Shown: positions 21,208 through 31,398, counted from the first letter of the stretch. The stretch: 64,000 nt of DNA from Neomelitea salexigens DSM 19753 (GCF_000422345.1 NZ_AULP01000004.1:62001-126000); one strand, 5' to 3'. Numbers and translations: made by a program. Notes: generated by a model from the sequence alone, not told the origin.

Positions 21208-21444
21208 TTACTGCAGATTTTCTTTGATGTAATCGATGGCCAGCTTCACAGTTGTGATTTTCTCGGCTTCTTCATCAGGAATTTCAGTTTCAAATTCCTC
21301 TTCAAGGGCCATTACCAGCTCAACGGTATCCAGAGAATCTGCGCCCAGATCTTCTACAAAAGAGGCAGACTCCTGCACGTCGTCTTCCTTAACACCGAGT
21401 TGCTCTGCCACAATTTTCTTGACGCGTTCTTCAATGCTACTCAT
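21208..21444 (-). CDS. acpP: Acyl carrier protein
   Basis: Encodes 78 residues, acidic and helical. Ser37 in GADSLDTVE is the phosphopantetheine attachment site. It carries acyl chains for fatty-acid, lipid A and phospholipid synthesis. AGGAGT lies upstream. It lies between fabG and fabF in the canonical order. Confidence 0.98.
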   Translation of the reverse strand: MSSIEERVKKIVAEQLGVKEDDVQESASFVEDLGADSLDTVELVMALEEEFETEIPDEEAEKITTVKLAIDYIKENLQ

Positions 21445-21642
21445 GGTCCTAAATGACTCCTAATTAATTTTTAAAGTTTGGAGCGCCTGACTCACCCTAG
21501 GGCAACTCAGTCGTTCACCGAAAATAGTGATGCGTACGGCCCAGCACTTGGACGCTAATTCTACATCGACTACCGACGCTTGTGCATAGCTAAAACAGAA
21601 AAATTCGACATTTCTAGAAAGAAACCCCTATTTTTCAAATGT

Positions 21643-22380
21643 TTACGCCATATACATACCGCCATTTACATGAATTGTCTCACCCGTAATGTAAGCCCCG
21701 GCATCACTCGCCAAAAACGCGACAACGGCCGCAATTTCCTCGGGCTGCCCCAGGCGCTGCAGAGGAATTTGCCCCGCGAGGGATTCACGCTGTTCCTCTG
21801 GCAATTTCTTCGTCATGTCGGTATCAATAAACCCCGGCGCTACGCTGTTTACCGTGATTCCACGAGAACCAATCTCCCGGGCAAGCGCTCGAGTAAAGCC
21901 GTCCATTCCGGCCTTTGCAGCGGCGTAATTGGCCTGACCAGCATTGCCCATTGAGCCCACAACAGAGCTGATATTGATAATTCGCCCCCAGCGCGCCTTA
22001 GTCATGCCGCGCAGGCTGGCTTTTGCAATGCGATAAAGAGAGTTGAGATTAGTGTCGATGACATCGAACCACTCCTCTTCTTTCATTCGCATCATAATAT
22101 TGTCCTTGGTAATACCGGCGTTATTCACGAGTACGGTGGGTGCACCGTATTGCTCACCAATAGCCTTAAGCACGGCGTCCACTGACTGTGATGACGCAAC
22201 ATCCAATACCATTCCGCAGCCCGTCACGCCCTGCTCAGCGAAGCCTGCAGATATTGACTCTGCGCCTGACTCCGATGTAGCCGTGCCAACGACGGTGTAA
22301 CCTGCCTCGCCTAGTGCCAGAGCGATTGCCCGCCCAATACCGCGACTTGCTCCGGTCACCAATGCCACTTTATCACTCAT
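21643..22380 (-). CDS. fabG: 3-oxoacyl-ACP reductase
   Basis: Encodes 245 residues of a short-chain dehydrogenase: cofactor motif TGASRGIGRA, NNAG, catalytic Ser (SSVVGSMGN) and YAAAKAG (Tyr/Lys). It performs NADPH-dependent reduction of 3-oxoacyl-ACP in the elongation cycle. It lies 15 bp downstream of fabD. Confidence 0.97.
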   Translation of the reverse strand: MSDKVALVTGASRGIGRAIALALGEAGYTVVGTATSESGAESISAGFAEQGVTGCGMVLDVASSQSVDAVLKAIGEQYGAPTVLVNNAGITKDNIMMRMKEEEWFDVIDTNLNSLYRIAKASLRGMTKARWGRIINISSVVGSMGNAGQANYAAAKAGMDGFTRALAREIGSRGITVNSVAPGFIDTDMTKKLPEEQRESLAGQIPLQRLGQPEEIAAVVAFLASDAGAYITGETIHVNGGMYMA

Positions 22381-22395
22381 ACAACGACTTCCTTA

Positions 22396-23334
22396 TTATT
22401 CAGCGACCGCAGCCAGTGCGGCCTCTAGGGTTTCTGGACTCTCTACGTTCAAGCACTGCAGCGATTTCTGAATTCGCTTATTCAAGCCACTCAGCACCTT
22501 ACCTGGCCCGCACTCTACCGTCATTTCGATCCCAGAGTCGGTCATTGTCTGCACACAGGACACCCATTTGACCGCACTGTATATCTGCTGAGTCAGCAAT
22601 TCCTTGATCTGAGCCGGGTTTGCTTCAGTTTGTGCGTGAACATTGTGCACCACGGGAATGACAGGCGCGTTAATCGTCAATTCTGCCAAGGCTTGGGCTA
22701 GCTTTTCACCCGCTGGACGCATCAGCGACGTATGGAAAGGGGCGCTCACCGGCAGCAACATCGCGCGCTTGGCGCCGGCATCCTTCAGTGCAACCAGCGC
22801 CGCTTCCACGGCTTGGGTATGGCCCGCCACAACCACTTGCCCAGGCGAGTTGTAATTCACCGCCTCAACAACGCCCTCAGTTGCCGCACAAATTTCTTCG
22901 ATTTTCGCGTCATCCAGACCCAGCACAGCCGCCATAGCGCCCTCACCAACGGGCACGGCGGTCTGCATATATTGGCCACGCGCACGAACCAGTCGCACGG
23001 CATCAGCAAAGTCGATTGCACCGGCACAGACCAGCGCAGAGAACTCACCCAGGCTATGCCCGGCCATCATCGCCGGGCGCAGGCCACCCTGCGCTAACCA
23101 CAGGCGCCACACCGCCACACTAGCGGTGAGCAACACGGGCTGCGTCGTCTCGGTCAGATTCAGCTGGGCTTGCTCACCCTCTTGAACCAATGCCCACATA
23201 TCGTAATCCAGCGCATCAGAGGCCTCGGCAAAGGTGTCTTTCACTTGGGGAAAGGCGGCTGCCAAGTCGGCCAGCATGCCGACTTTCTGCGAACCTTGAC
23301 CAGGAAAAACGAATGCTAACTTCTTTGCTTCCAT
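22396..23334 (-). CDS. fabD: Malonyl-CoA:ACP transacylase
   Basis: Encodes 312 residues: FPGQGSQ near the N-terminus, the nucleophile in GHSLGE, and the histidine in VSAPFHTSLM. It transfers malonyl groups from CoA to ACP, supplying every elongation cycle. It sits between plsX and fabG with short gaps. Confidence 0.97.
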   Translation of the reverse strand: MEAKKLAFVFPGQGSQKVGMLADLAAAFPQVKDTFAEASDALDYDMWALVQEGEQAQLNLTETTQPVLLTASVAVWRLWLAQGGLRPAMMAGHSLGEFSALVCAGAIDFADAVRLVRARGQYMQTAVPVGEGAMAAVLGLDDAKIEEICAATEGVVEAVNYNSPGQVVVAGHTQAVEAALVALKDAGAKRAMLLPVSAPFHTSLMRPAGEKLAQALAELTINAPVIPVVHNVHAQTEANPAQIKELLTQQIYSAVKWVSCVQTMTDSGIEMTVECGPGKVLSGLNKRIQKSLQCLNVESPETLEAALAAVAE

Positions 23335-23390
23335 CAGTTGTACATCCTTTGTTATCTATTCACTTATTGATTTTTAAATGGCGCATCGCA

Positions 23391-24386
23391 CTACAAATGC
23401 TCGGCGATACGCGCTGGTAGATCTTGACCGACTGCTCTAGCGGCTTGCTGGATTGCCGCGAGAAAGCCTTTTTCATCGGAGCTGCCATGGCTTTTCACAA
23501 CCACCCCTTTCAGCCCGAGCAGTACAGCGCCGTTGTAATAGCGCGGGTCGTGCCGTTTTTGAAAACGCTTTAGCACCGGCAACAACAGTAAACTGACCAA
23601 ACGTCCGAGGAGGGTTTCGCGCAGCTGGGCACGCAGTGTTCGATTGATAAACGACGCCGTGCCCTCGCTCACCTTCAAGGCGATATTGCCGACAAAACCG
23701 TCGCAAACCACCACATCGACCTCACTGCCAAATATATCCCCACCCTCAACGAAGCCCACATAGTTAAGCCGTGGTTCCTCGCTCAACAGCGCCGCCGTGT
23801 CTTGCATTAGTGCGGTCCCTTTTATTAGCTCCTCACCAATGTTCAATAAGCCCACGCGAGGCGCGGTATTACCATCGACAACGCTGCACAAGGCACTGCC
23901 CATCACTGCGTACTGGCGAAGCTCTTCAGCACTGCACTCGACATTTGCGCCGAGATCCAGCATAAAGGTGTGATGGTGGTCGGAAGGGATTGGGGCGCAG
24001 ATCGCAGGGCGGCGAATACCGTCCATGCGCTGGACAATAATGCAGCTCATTGCCACGAGTGCGCCGGTGTTTCCAGCGCTAAGCACTGCTGACACCTGGC
24101 CATCACGAAGCAGCTCTAAAGCGATCGCCATGGACGACTGGCGTTTTGTTCGAAGTGCCGACGCAGGTTTATCATCCATTAGCACCACATCTGGCGCATG
24201 GACAATAGATAGACGGTCTAGGGGCGCTCTGGAATCAGCCAGGGCAGCACGTATCGCAGGCTCGTCGCCTACCAGCGTGATATGAAGTTCTGAATTCTCG
24301 TTCAGTGCGAGAACGGAGGCGGGAATCGTAGAGCGGAGACCGAAGTCTCCGCCCATTGCATCAACGGCTAATCGCAGTGATGCCAC
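23391..24386 (-). CDS. plsX: Phosphate acyltransferase PlsX
   Basis: Encodes 331 residues: AVDAMGGDFG at the N-terminus, SAGNTGAL, MLDLGANVEC and GFVGNIALK. PlsX makes acyl-phosphate from acyl-ACP for PlsY, linking fatty-acid and phospholipid synthesis. The frame begins with GTG 7 nt after the rpmF stop, implying translational coupling. The usual fabH gene between plsX and fabD is absent here. Confidence 0.95.
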   Translation of the reverse strand: MASLRLAVDAMGGDFGLRSTIPASVLALNENSELHITLVGDEPAIRAALADSRAPLDRLSIVHAPDVVLMDDKPASALRTKRQSSMAIALELLRDGQVSAVLSAGNTGALVAMSCIIVQRMDGIRRPAICAPIPSDHHHTFMLDLGANVECSAEELRQYAVMGSALCSVVDGNTAPRVGLLNIGEELIKGTALMQDTAALLSEEPRLNYVGFVEGGDIFGSEVDVVVCDGFVGNIALKVSEGTASFINRTLRAQLRETLLGRLVSLLLLPVLKRFQKRHDPRYYNGAVLLGLKGVVVKSHGSSDEKGFLAAIQQAARAVGQDLPARIAEHL

Positions 24387-24393
24387 GCAAATG

Positions 24394-24573
24394 TTAGTCG
24401 TCTTTACCAGCGACTACTTTACGGCCACGGAAGAAACCGTCAGCGGTAACGTTATGGCGCAGATGCTTTTCACCGCTAGTCTGGTCTACTGACAGCGCTG
24501 CGCTAGACAGTGCATCGTGTGAACGACGCATGCCGCGACGAGAACGGGTCTTCTTGCTTTTCTGAACAGCCAT
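24394..24573 (-). CDS. rpmF: 50S ribosomal protein L32
   Basis: Encodes 59 residues, highly basic (begins [20 protein letters not shown] and ends VVAGKDD), matching L32 of proteobacteria. It lies between yceD and plsX in the conserved yceD-rpmF-plsX order that ties ribosome and lipid synthesis genes. Confidence 0.96.
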   Translation of the reverse strand: MAVQKSKKTRSRRGMRRSHDALSSAALSVDQTSGEKHLRHNVTADGFFRGRKVVAGKDD

Positions 24574-24594
24574 GGCTCAACAATTCCTCTTCAC

Positions 24595-25122
24595 TTAATC
24601 TTGGGGTTTTAATGACCCCAGTACAGAAAAAGGCGACTCGCCCTTCTCTTCAATTCCGGCGCCTTCCGGCGCGGGATAGTCAGTTGGTGCAGTGGTTTTG
24701 CAATCGTCTATATCGTGGTAGCTAACGAAAGGCGTGCTGATAATCAGCTCGTCTTGCAATAACTCGTCGAGCGCCAGTAGCTCCTCACCCAAAATCACCG
24801 GATCCAATGACTTCGGCAAAGCTTTGGCCTGCTCTTCGGTCCACACTATAGCGAGAGCAAATTCCGCCGCAATTTCGATAGGCATGGCCTGTAAACAGCG
24901 CTCACAGCTCACTTCGACTGCGGCACGAGCCTTCCCATCCACTCGGTAAAACCCCTGTTCATCTCGATACAGCTTAATATCGGCCAGTACTTCGCCGTTA
25001 TCAGAAGCCAGTCCCGCCGCAAAACGGCGTAACTCGCTTACGCTGATCTTCGCGCAAATTTCCGCAGCGCTGATGCAGAGTTTCCTCGCATCCAGCTGCT
25101 TAGGCAGGGGCTGTCTTTGCAT
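24595..25122 (-). CDS. yceD: YceD/DUF177 family protein (23S rRNA accumulation)
   Basis: Encodes 175 residues with the family's C-x2-C motif (CERCLQAM) and the acidic LGEELLALDELLQDELII stretch. YceD is needed for normal 23S rRNA levels in E. coli and plants; its molecular action is not settled. It is the first gene before rpmF, as in other gammaproteobacteria. It is divergent from maf across about 180 bp that must hold both promoters. Confidence 0.92.
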   Translation of the reverse strand: MQRQPLPKQLDARKLCISAAEICAKISVSELRRFAAGLASDNGEVLADIKLYRDEQGFYRVDGKARAAVEVSCERCLQAMPIEIAAEFALAIVWTEEQAKALPKSLDPVILGEELLALDELLQDELIISTPFVSYHDIDDCKTTAPTDYPAPEGAGIEEKGESPFSVLGSLKPQD

Positions 25123-25303
25123 AAGCGCGCAATCATAGGGATTTGACTGGGCGATGTCAAAGCAAAATGCCGTATTTTTAGGCGCTTACGCCGCGATTTC
25201 GCCCACACAAGAATCGCGGGCAAGCCACTGCCCCCAAGCCCTCGCGAATTGGCGGCCAAGATTCTGCTAAACTCGTCAAAAGCTCTGACCGGACCCCGCA
25301 TTA

Positions 25304-25891
25304 ATGACCAACCCAACCAGGATCGTACTCGCCTCCAGCTCGCGCTACCGCCAGCGATTAATCAGCCAGCTCGGCATACCTGCCGAGTGTCACGCCCCGA
25401 ATATCGACGAAACACCGCTAAACGCAGAAAAGCCCGCAGAGACCGCACTGCGCCTAGCGCAAGAGAAAGCCGCCCACGTGGCCACTCAGCACAGAAATGC
25501 CCTGGTTATTGGCAGTGATCAGGTTGCAGACCTCGACGGCGTCGCACTGGGTAAGCCCGGCGACCGGGACCACACCATTGCACAGCTTCAAGCCTGCTCC
25601 GGCAAAACCCTTCGCTTCCACACGGGCCTATGCCTAATTAACACCCAAAGTGGCCGCCAGCAGGACTGCGTCGACACGTTCACCGTAGTTTTTCGGCCTT
25701 TGACCACCGAGCAGATCACTCGCTACGTGGACAAAGAGCCCGCGCTTGACTGCGCCGGCGGCTTTAAAATGGAGGGATTAGGCATTAGTTTATTTGAGCG
25801 CCTAAGCGGCGACGACCCCAACGCCTTGATTGGCTTACCGCTGATACGCTTGGTGGATTTTTTGACGAAAGAGGGCCACCCCCTCCCCTAG
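25304..25891 (+). CDS. Maf-type nucleoside triphosphate pyrophosphatase (YceF subfamily)
   Basis: Encodes 195 residues: LASSSRYRQRL near the N-terminus, then IGSDQVADLDG and LGKPGD. The SDQ form, rather than SDT, is typical of the YceF branch, which hydrolyses 7-methyl-GTP, as opposed to the dTTP/UTP-specific YhdE branch. It lies divergent from yceD, matching E. coli and Pseudomonas order. Confidence 0.9.
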   Translation: MTNPTRIVLASSSRYRQRLISQLGIPAECHAPNIDETPLNAEKPAETALRLAQEKAAHVATQHRNALVIGSDQVADLDGVALGKPGDRDHTIAQLQACSGKTLRFHTGLCLINTQSGRQQDCVDTFTVVFRPLTTEQITRYVDKEPALDCAGGFKMEGLGISLFERLSGDDPNALIGLPLIRLVDFLTKEGHPLP

Positions 25892-25915
25892 GCAACTCTG
25901 CCGCGCGAGCCTTAC

Positions 25916-26554
25916 CTAGCGCGGTAGCACCGCATCCAGATGATCAAAATGATCAATAATGGCACGAGGCCCCCACTGCTTTAGTCGATCGGGGTGATGT
26001 ACGCCGTAACTAACCCCTATCGACGGCATACCAAAGCGATGAGCCATCTCCAGGTCATACTCCGTATCGCCGACCATGACCGCGTCATGCGGCGCGACAC
26101 CCAAAGCCTCACACAGTTCACGCAGCATCAGCGGATCCGGCTTTGACGCCGTTTCATCGGCGCAGCGACTGGCGGTGAACAGCGCGGCCTCCGGCAAGTG
26201 CGAGAATACCCGGTTCAAGCCCTTGCGGCTTTTGCCCGTTGCCACGCACAACTGATGGCCCGCCGCGTGCAAGCGCCGCAAGCCACGCTCAACCCCGTCA
26301 AAATACGAGCAAGGCTGCCGATCAGCCTCTACAAAACGTCGCGCATAGGCGTCGCGAATCTCGGCAACCCCATCTGGAGTTTGTAGAGGAAAAAGCATCG
26401 CAATCGCGCGACTCAATTCCAAGCCAATAATATCGCGCACCTCCGCCGGGGTCGGCGCCGCCACGCCACAATCATTAGCAGCTTGGCGCATGCACGCCAC
26501 GATCTTGTCAGATGAATCAAGCAAGGTTCCATCCCAGTCAAAAATAATAAGCAT
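25916..26554 (-). CDS. HAD-superfamily phosphatase (class IA)
   Basis: Encodes 212 residues: the nucleophile motif FDWDGTLLDS (4-13), an alpha-helical cap, VATGKSRKGL, and DTEYDLEMA near the C-terminus. It resembles phosphoglycolate-phosphatase-like hydrolases, but the substrate is unknown. It lies 5 bp downstream of rluC, as the equivalent gene does in Pseudomonas. Confidence 0.88.
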   Translation of the reverse strand: MLIIFDWDGTLLDSSDKIVACMRQAANDCGVAAPTPAEVRDIIGLELSRAIAMLFPLQTPDGVAEIRDAYARRFVEADRQPCSYFDGVERGLRRLHAAGHQLCVATGKSRKGLNRVFSHLPEAALFTASRCADETASKPDPLMLRELCEALGVAPHDAVMVGDTEYDLEMAHRFGMPSIGVSYGVHHPDRLKQWGPRAIIDHFDHLDAVLPR

Positions 26555-26559
26555 CGCCG

Positions 26560-27507
26560 CTAGTTACCCTCACTTTCTAGAACTGCTTGTAGGTCACTCG
26601 GCAGAGGTGCCTCCACAGAAATTGTCCTCCCACCCAAAGTGAACGACAACGAATGGGCGTGCAGGAATAAACGCTTTACCCCCTTTTCCCGAAATCGCTG
26701 ATTCGCCGCTTCATCACCATATTTATCGTCGCCAAGGATCGGGTGGCCGGCGTACTGGCAGTGAACGCGAATTTGATGGGTGCGCCCGGTAATTGGCCTG
26801 GCCTCCACTAAACTCGCACCCTCAATACGCTTGAGCAATCGATATTCGGTGAGCGAGACCTTTCCCTCGATGCCCGCACGAACCATCCTCTCACCCGACT
26901 GCAGAACATTTTTCTGCAGTCGCACATTCACCTGGTTTTTGCGTACAGGCCAACTCCCAGCCACCAGTGCAAGATAGCGCTTATCTACCGCATGTTTTTT
27001 CTGAAGAAGCTGATGCAATTCTTTAAGAACACTTCTTTTTTTCGAAACCATGACACAACCAGACGTGTCGCGATCAAGGCGGTGAACCAATTCTAAATGC
27101 CGAGACTCCGGGTATATTTGGCGCAGGGATTCAATCAGGCCCATCAATACACCGCTGCCGCCATGCACCGCCAACCCCGAGGGCTTATTAACAATCATCA
27201 GCCCCTCGTCCTCATAGATAACCGCGCCACGGATCCGCGCCGCCAGCGAAGTCGACACGGGAACCGTCTCGCGCTGCGCCAGCCGAATAGGCGGGATGCG
27301 TAACACATCCCCCGCCACGAGCTTATATGCCGGCTTAGCCCGAGATTTATTCACCCGCACTTCGCCGCGACGTAAAATGTTATAAATCTTAGACTTAGGA
27401 ACACCTTTTAATTCTCTCATTAAAAAGTTATCCAGCCTCTGGCCGGCAAAATCGCCTGTCACGGTGACAAACCGCACTGCGGGATTAACTAATCCGTCTG
27501 AACTCAC
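26560..27507 (-). CDS. rluC: 23S rRNA pseudouridine synthase RluC
   Basis: Encodes 315 residues. An N-terminal S4 RNA-binding domain (QRLDNFLMRELKGVPKS) precedes the RluA-type catalytic domain with HRLDRDTSGC, whose aspartate is catalytic, and GRTHQIRVH. It modifies U955, U2504 and U2580 in E. coli. It begins with GTG; GAGG lies 6 nt upstream. It is divergent from rne, whose promoter -35 element is only about 20 bp away. Confidence 0.95.
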   Translation of the reverse strand: MSSDGLVNPAVRFVTVTGDFAGQRLDNFLMRELKGVPKSKIYNILRRGEVRVNKSRAKPAYKLVAGDVLRIPPIRLAQRETVPVSTSLAARIRGAVIYEDEGLMIVNKPSGLAVHGGSGVLMGLIESLRQIYPESRHLELVHRLDRDTSGCVMVSKKRSVLKELHQLLQKKHAVDKRYLALVAGSWPVRKNQVNVRLQKNVLQSGERMVRAGIEGKVSLTEYRLLKRIEGASLVEARPITGRTHQIRVHCQYAGHPILGDDKYGDEAANQRFREKGVKRLFLHAHSLSFTLGGRTISVEAPLPSDLQAVLESEGN

Positions 27508-28029
27508 TCAAAACCTCGGTAAATCATTGAGACAACTACTGAATACTGCTATATTCCGACGCGTAGCCGTTGGGCCCGGTTCCCGCCACAGCAGGGCTGT
27601 GTTGCAAGGGAAAACCGCCAACCGTCTACAGAGGCAGATATCGCCATAGGGAATTTGGCAGCGCCTCACCACGTGAACAAACAGTGTGCCGGCGGCATTT
27701 TAGCGTAGTGCCGGTACATAAAACATTGTGCTGCCGAGATTTGCCGGCACCGTAGATGTGATAGAACTCTGTAAAAGCGACGTACGATTAGACGTTACCG
27801 ATATTTGGCGCGTATACCCTGCGCCTACCGTATTAGACGAACGACGACCAGCGCGTGAACAATCGCGCCGAGAAAAGCGCGGCAACAAACGACCATGCCG
27901 CACACAATGAGAACGCTGGCCGAAAACGGCCCCGGCGCCCATAAGGCCCAATCGACTCATTGCAACGCTTATAGATGCTCAATCACGTGAGCGGCCCGAC
28001 AGATCCCGGCTTTTGGGATTTGATAGCTC
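27508..28029 (+). promoter_or_regulatory. Long rne leader with a near-consensus promoter
   Basis: This 522-bp gap between rluC and rne holds no gene I can support. TTGAGA (27527-27532) and TATATT (27550-27555) are separated by exactly 17 bp, predicting transcription from about 27562 and an untranslated leader of roughly 470 nt. E. coli rne also has a long leader (about 360 nt) whose hairpins let RNase E repress its own mRNA. Several GC-rich inverted repeats occur here, for example GCCGG elements around 27690-27750 and GGCCG/CGGCC near 27910-27930. Their folding was judged by eye only. Confidence 0.7.
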
Positions 28030-30906
28030 ATGAAAAGAATGCTCATTAACGCAACTCAGCCAGAAGAGTTGCGAGTTGCCCTCGTAGACGGGCAACGTCT
28101 TTACGACCTGGACATCGAGAACCGTACCCGCGTTCAGAAAAAAGCCAACGTGTACAAGGGTAAAATTACCCGCGTTGAACCCAGCCTGGAAGCCGCTTTT
28201 GTCGACTTTGGTGCCGAACGCCACGGTTTTCTTCCCCTCAAAGAAATCTCCAAAGAATATTTCTACCGCAACCCCTCTGACGTTTCCGGCCGTGCGAAAA
28301 TCAAGGACCTGGTAAAAGAAGGCACTGAAGTTATCGTCCAGGTTGAAAAAGAGGAGCGCGGCAACAAAGGTGCCGCACTCACGACCTTTATCAGCCTCGC
28401 CGGCCGCTACATGGTACTGATGCCAAACAATCCCCGTGCCGGCGGTATTTCTCGTCGCATTGAGGGAGAAGAGCGCGCTGCTTTGCGCGATGCGCTGAAC
28501 AGCATCAATATCCCAGACAGCATGGGCGTCATTGTTCGCACAGCAGGCATCGGCCGCAGCTCGGAAGAACTGCAGTGGGATTTGGACTACCTTCTTCACC
28601 TGTGGTCAGCCATTCAGCAAGCCGGCGAAGAACGCAAGGCACCCGTGCTTATCCTTCAGGAAAGCAACGTTATTATCCGCGCAATTCGCGACTACTTGCG
28701 CGACGATATCGACCAGGTCTTGATCGATTCTGAAGAGTCCTACAACGAAGCCATGCACTTCGTTGAACAGGTGATGCCGCACTTTAAAAACAAGGTGCGC
28801 TACTACCAAGACCAAGTTCCCCTGTTCAACCGCTACCAGATAGAGTCCCAGATTGAATCGGCCTTTCAGCGCGAGGTTCAGCTCCCCAGCGGCGGCTCTA
28901 TCGTTATCGATCCAACAGAGGCACTCGTCTCCATCGATATTAACTCTGCCAGAGCAACCAAGGGCGGCGATATCGAGGAAACAGCGCTGCAAACCAACCT
29001 TGAAGCGGCTGACGAGATTGCCCGCCAGTTGCGACTGCGTGATATCGGCGGCCTGATCGTTGTCGATTTTATCGACATGATGGCAGCCAAAAACCAACGC
29101 GAAGTGGAAAACCGGGTCCGCGATGCCATGGCAACGGACCGCGCCCGCATCCAAACCGGGCGGATCTCCCGCTTTGGCCTGCTTGAAATGTCGCGCCAAC
29201 GCCTCCGCCCCTCACTGGGCGAGACCAGCGCCAAAGTCTGCCCACGTTGTAGCGGCCAGGGCACTATTCGCGACACCAAATCCCTCGCCCTGTCGATTCT
29301 TCGCCTCGTCGAAGAAGAAGCGAATAAGGAGAAAAGCGCCGAAATTCGCGCCATTGTTCCTGTCAATGTTGGCTCATATCTGCTGAACGAAAAGCGCACA
29401 GCGATACACGACATCGAGCAGCGCAGTAACGTACGTGTGGTAGTGATCCCCGCCCCACACCTGGACACACCACATTTCGAGGTAGCCCGCCTGCGCGAGA
29501 GCGATATCGACGGCGATGCCGAGGTCAGCTACAAAATCGCCGCTGAAGCAGAAAGTGAAGACGAGCAAATCAAGGCCCCACAAGCGCCCGCCGCCGCACC
29601 CGCTGCAGTGGTTCGCACATTGGCACCCAAAACACCAGCGCCAGCACCCTCGCCGGCAAGCGACAAACCTGCCGACAACAAACCTGCTGAGCAAAAAGCG
29701 GATGAAGAAGGCTTTTTCAGCAAGCTGGGTAAAAGTATCGCCGCCTTCTTTAAAGGCGAAGAGCCTGAGCCCGAGCCCACTCCTGAACCACGCCGCGCCA
29801 ATAATCGCAACCGCAACAACAACCGTGGTGGCCAGAACCGCAACAACAACCGCGGCGGACAAAACCGCAACCGCAATCGTCGCCCCAACGACCAGCGCAA
29901 TCGCAACAACCAGGGGGGTGACAACGACACAGCGAAAGCGAATACTGAACGCAGCGGCAACAAGCAAAACCGCGATAAGCGCAATGACGAGCGCGGTGAC
30001 AATCGCAGCGATAGCCGCAACAACAACCGCAATCGCAACCGTAATCGCAATGATCGCGACAACACGGCCGCGAACAAAGGTAATGACAAGCCCAGCAACG
30101 ACACGCGCAAGCCGGAAAACGATCAAGCCGACAGCGACAACAAGGGCAATGAGTCAAACAATCGCCCGCGTCGCCGCGGCAACCGCCGCCCTCGCGGCCC
30201 CCAGGAACGTAAACGCAGCGCCGCACCCGTAGATGCTTTGCCGGAAGAGGCACGCAACAGCATTGTTGCTGAAGAGACTGCAGAGGATGCGAAGGTAAAC
30301 ACTGAAGCGGCCCCGGCGGCAGAGGCGCCCACCACAGCTGCAGAGACTCCCGCCCCCCGCCGCGAGGAAACTCCGAACCAAGCTACTGCGCCCACTGCCC
30401 CGGCTGCAGACGTGAAGGACACCGCCAGCAACGACTCAGTGGAGGTAGAGGCAACTGAAAACGCCGCTACTGAAAACGAGCCGGCGCCAGCCAAGCGCAA
30501 TGAAGAGGCCGAATCGACAGCGACGGAAGACAGCGCAACCGAAGCCGAGGTAGCGGACACTGAAGCGACACCACCGTCCGACACGCCGGCGAAGGACGTC
30601 GAACCAGCCGCTGAAGCACCGGCTGAGCCGTCAGCACCGGATACGGCGGCTGAAACAGCATCAGAGCCCGAAGCGCCGATCGAGGCGAGCAAGCCTGATG
30701 TTGCCCCGTCACCCGCCGCTCCCAGCAGTGTTGCCAAGCCGCAAGGTAGAGCCGCCAACGATCCGCGCGTTGCACCCAGCCCGGTTGGCACTGTGGACAT
30801 CACCACGGCGCAACCGCAGGCGCCAGCGCTGGACCCAAGCATCATGGCGCAACCTAACCCGGATCGTCCGAAGCTGCCAAGGGCGGCCAACGACCCTCGG
30901 AACTAA
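28030..30906 (+). CDS. rne: Ribonuclease E
   Basis: Encodes 958 residues. The catalytic half has the S1 domain near 35-125, Asp303 ([13 protein letters not shown]) and Asp346 (VVDFIDM), which bind the metal, and the zinc link Cys404/Cys407 (CPRC), all at E. coli numbering. The C-terminal half is disordered: an amphipathic segment at about 558-575 ([14 protein letters not shown]), likely the membrane anchor; a long Arg/Asn-rich block (about 590-730) for RNA binding; an acidic Ala/Glu/Pro region; and two NDPR motifs (910-913 and 954-957) near the C-terminus. It organises mRNA decay and processes tRNA and rRNA. A strong terminator follows. Confidence 0.97.
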   Translation: MKRMLINATQPEELRVALVDGQRLYDLDIENRTRVQKKANVYKGKITRVEPSLEAAFVDFGAERHGFLPLKEISKEYFYRNPSDVSGRAKIKDLVKEGTEVIVQVEKEERGNKGAALTTFISLAGRYMVLMPNNPRAGGISRRIEGEERAALRDALNSINIPDSMGVIVRTAGIGRSSEELQWDLDYLLHLWSAIQQAGEERKAPVLILQESNVIIRAIRDYLRDDIDQVLIDSEESYNEAMHFVEQVMPHFKNKVRYYQDQVPLFNRYQIESQIESAFQREVQLPSGGSIVIDPTEALVSIDINSARATKGGDIEETALQTNLEAADEIARQLRLRDIGGLIVVDFIDMMAAKNQREVENRVRDAMATDRARIQTGRISRFGLLEMSRQRLRPSLGETSAKVCPRCSGQGTIRDTKSLALSILRLVEEEANKEKSAEIRAIVPVNVGSYLLNEKRTAIHDIEQRSNVRVVVIPAPHLDTPHFEVARLRESDIDGDAEVSYKIAAEAESEDEQIKAPQAPAAAPAAVVRTLAPKTPAPAPSPASDKPADNKPAEQKADEEGFFSKLGKSIAAFFKGEEPEPEPTPEPRRANNRNRNNNRGGQNRNNNRGGQNRNRNRRPNDQRNRNNQGGDNDTAKANTERSGNKQNRDKRNDERGDNRSDSRNNNRNRNRNRNDRDNTAANKGNDKPSNDTRKPENDQADSDNKGNESNNRPRRRGNRRPRGPQERKRSAAPVDALPEEARNSIVAEETAEDAKVNTEAAPAAEAPTTAAETPAPRREETPNQATAPTAPAADVKDTASNDSVEVEATENAATENEPAPAKRNEEAESTATEDSATEAEVADTEATPPSDTPAKDVEPAAEAPAEPSAPDTAAETASEPEAPIEASKPDVAPSPAAPSSVAKPQGRAANDPRVAPSPVGTVDITTAQPQAPALDPSIMAQPNPDRPKLPRAANDPRN

Positions 30907-30925
30907 GTTTGACGCTATCTCACCT

Positions 30926-30952
30926 AAGCCCGGCAAATGCCGGGCTTTTTTT
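30926..30952 (+). terminator. Rho-independent terminator after rne
   Basis: Perfect 10-bp stem AAGCCCGGCA/TGCCGGGCTT with a 2-nt loop (pairs nearest it may open) and a run of seven T, 20 bp after the rne stop. Confidence 0.95.
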
Positions 30953-31005
30953 GCCTAATTTTTAGCCACACCCGTCTGATTTATAAGTCTTTTTTAGAAA
31001 TACGC

Positions 31006-31033
31006 TTGTTTCAGAAACAAACCTAGGTATAAT
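31006..31033 (+). promoter_or_regulatory. Sigma-70 promoter of tRNA-Ser
   Basis: TTGTTT and a perfect TATAAT are separated by 16 bp, with the tRNA starting 13 bp after the -10 element, so the primary transcript has a very short 5' leader. Confidence 0.75.
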
Positions 31034-31046
31034 CTCGGGCTTCTCC

Positions 31047-31134
31047 GGAGGGGTGGCTGAGTGGTCGAAAGCACCGGTCTTGAAAACCGGCGACGGGCGA
31101 CCGTCCCAGGGTTCGAATCCCTGCCCCTCCGCCA
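31047..31134 (+). tRNA. tRNA-Ser (anticodon UGA)
   Basis: An 88-nt class II tRNA. The acceptor GGAGGGG pairs with CCCCTCC, the anticodon loop CTTGAAA gives UGA, there is a long variable arm, the T loop is TTCGAAT, and GCCA ends the gene with CCA encoded. Confidence 0.96.
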
Positions 31135-31398
31135 TTTTTCTCTTGGTAATTACCGCCCTCTTCTGCTCGTATATCTGCACTGAAAGCCCCGCTCTGGAAC
31201 GTCATCCCAGCGCAACTGAGTGCTTTTTATTCCCGCTTAGCTCGGCACTAACACCCCCTACGGAGATACTTTATTCGCTCATTGGGCGATTAAAGCGAGC
31301 CATCGACGCGAAAATCGCGTTAGTCGGGTAGACTGATCAAAACTGGCCGCATCAGGAAACAAGGTGCAAGAACGGTCAACGTTGAGGCAGCTGTAACC

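Noticed and set aside
29374-30890. Several minus-strand open frames opposite the 3' half of rne
   Set aside because: They arise from the repetitive Arg/Asn/Ala-rich coding sequence; products are low-complexity Ala/Leu/Arg or Cys/Arg runs without ribosome-binding sites.
31047-31134. tRNA-Ser as an integration site
   Set aside because: I saw no integrase and no second copy of the tRNA 3' end downstream.
31053-31331. Open frame starting inside tRNA-Ser
   Set aside because: Its first 27 codons are the tRNA itself, so it is not a gene.
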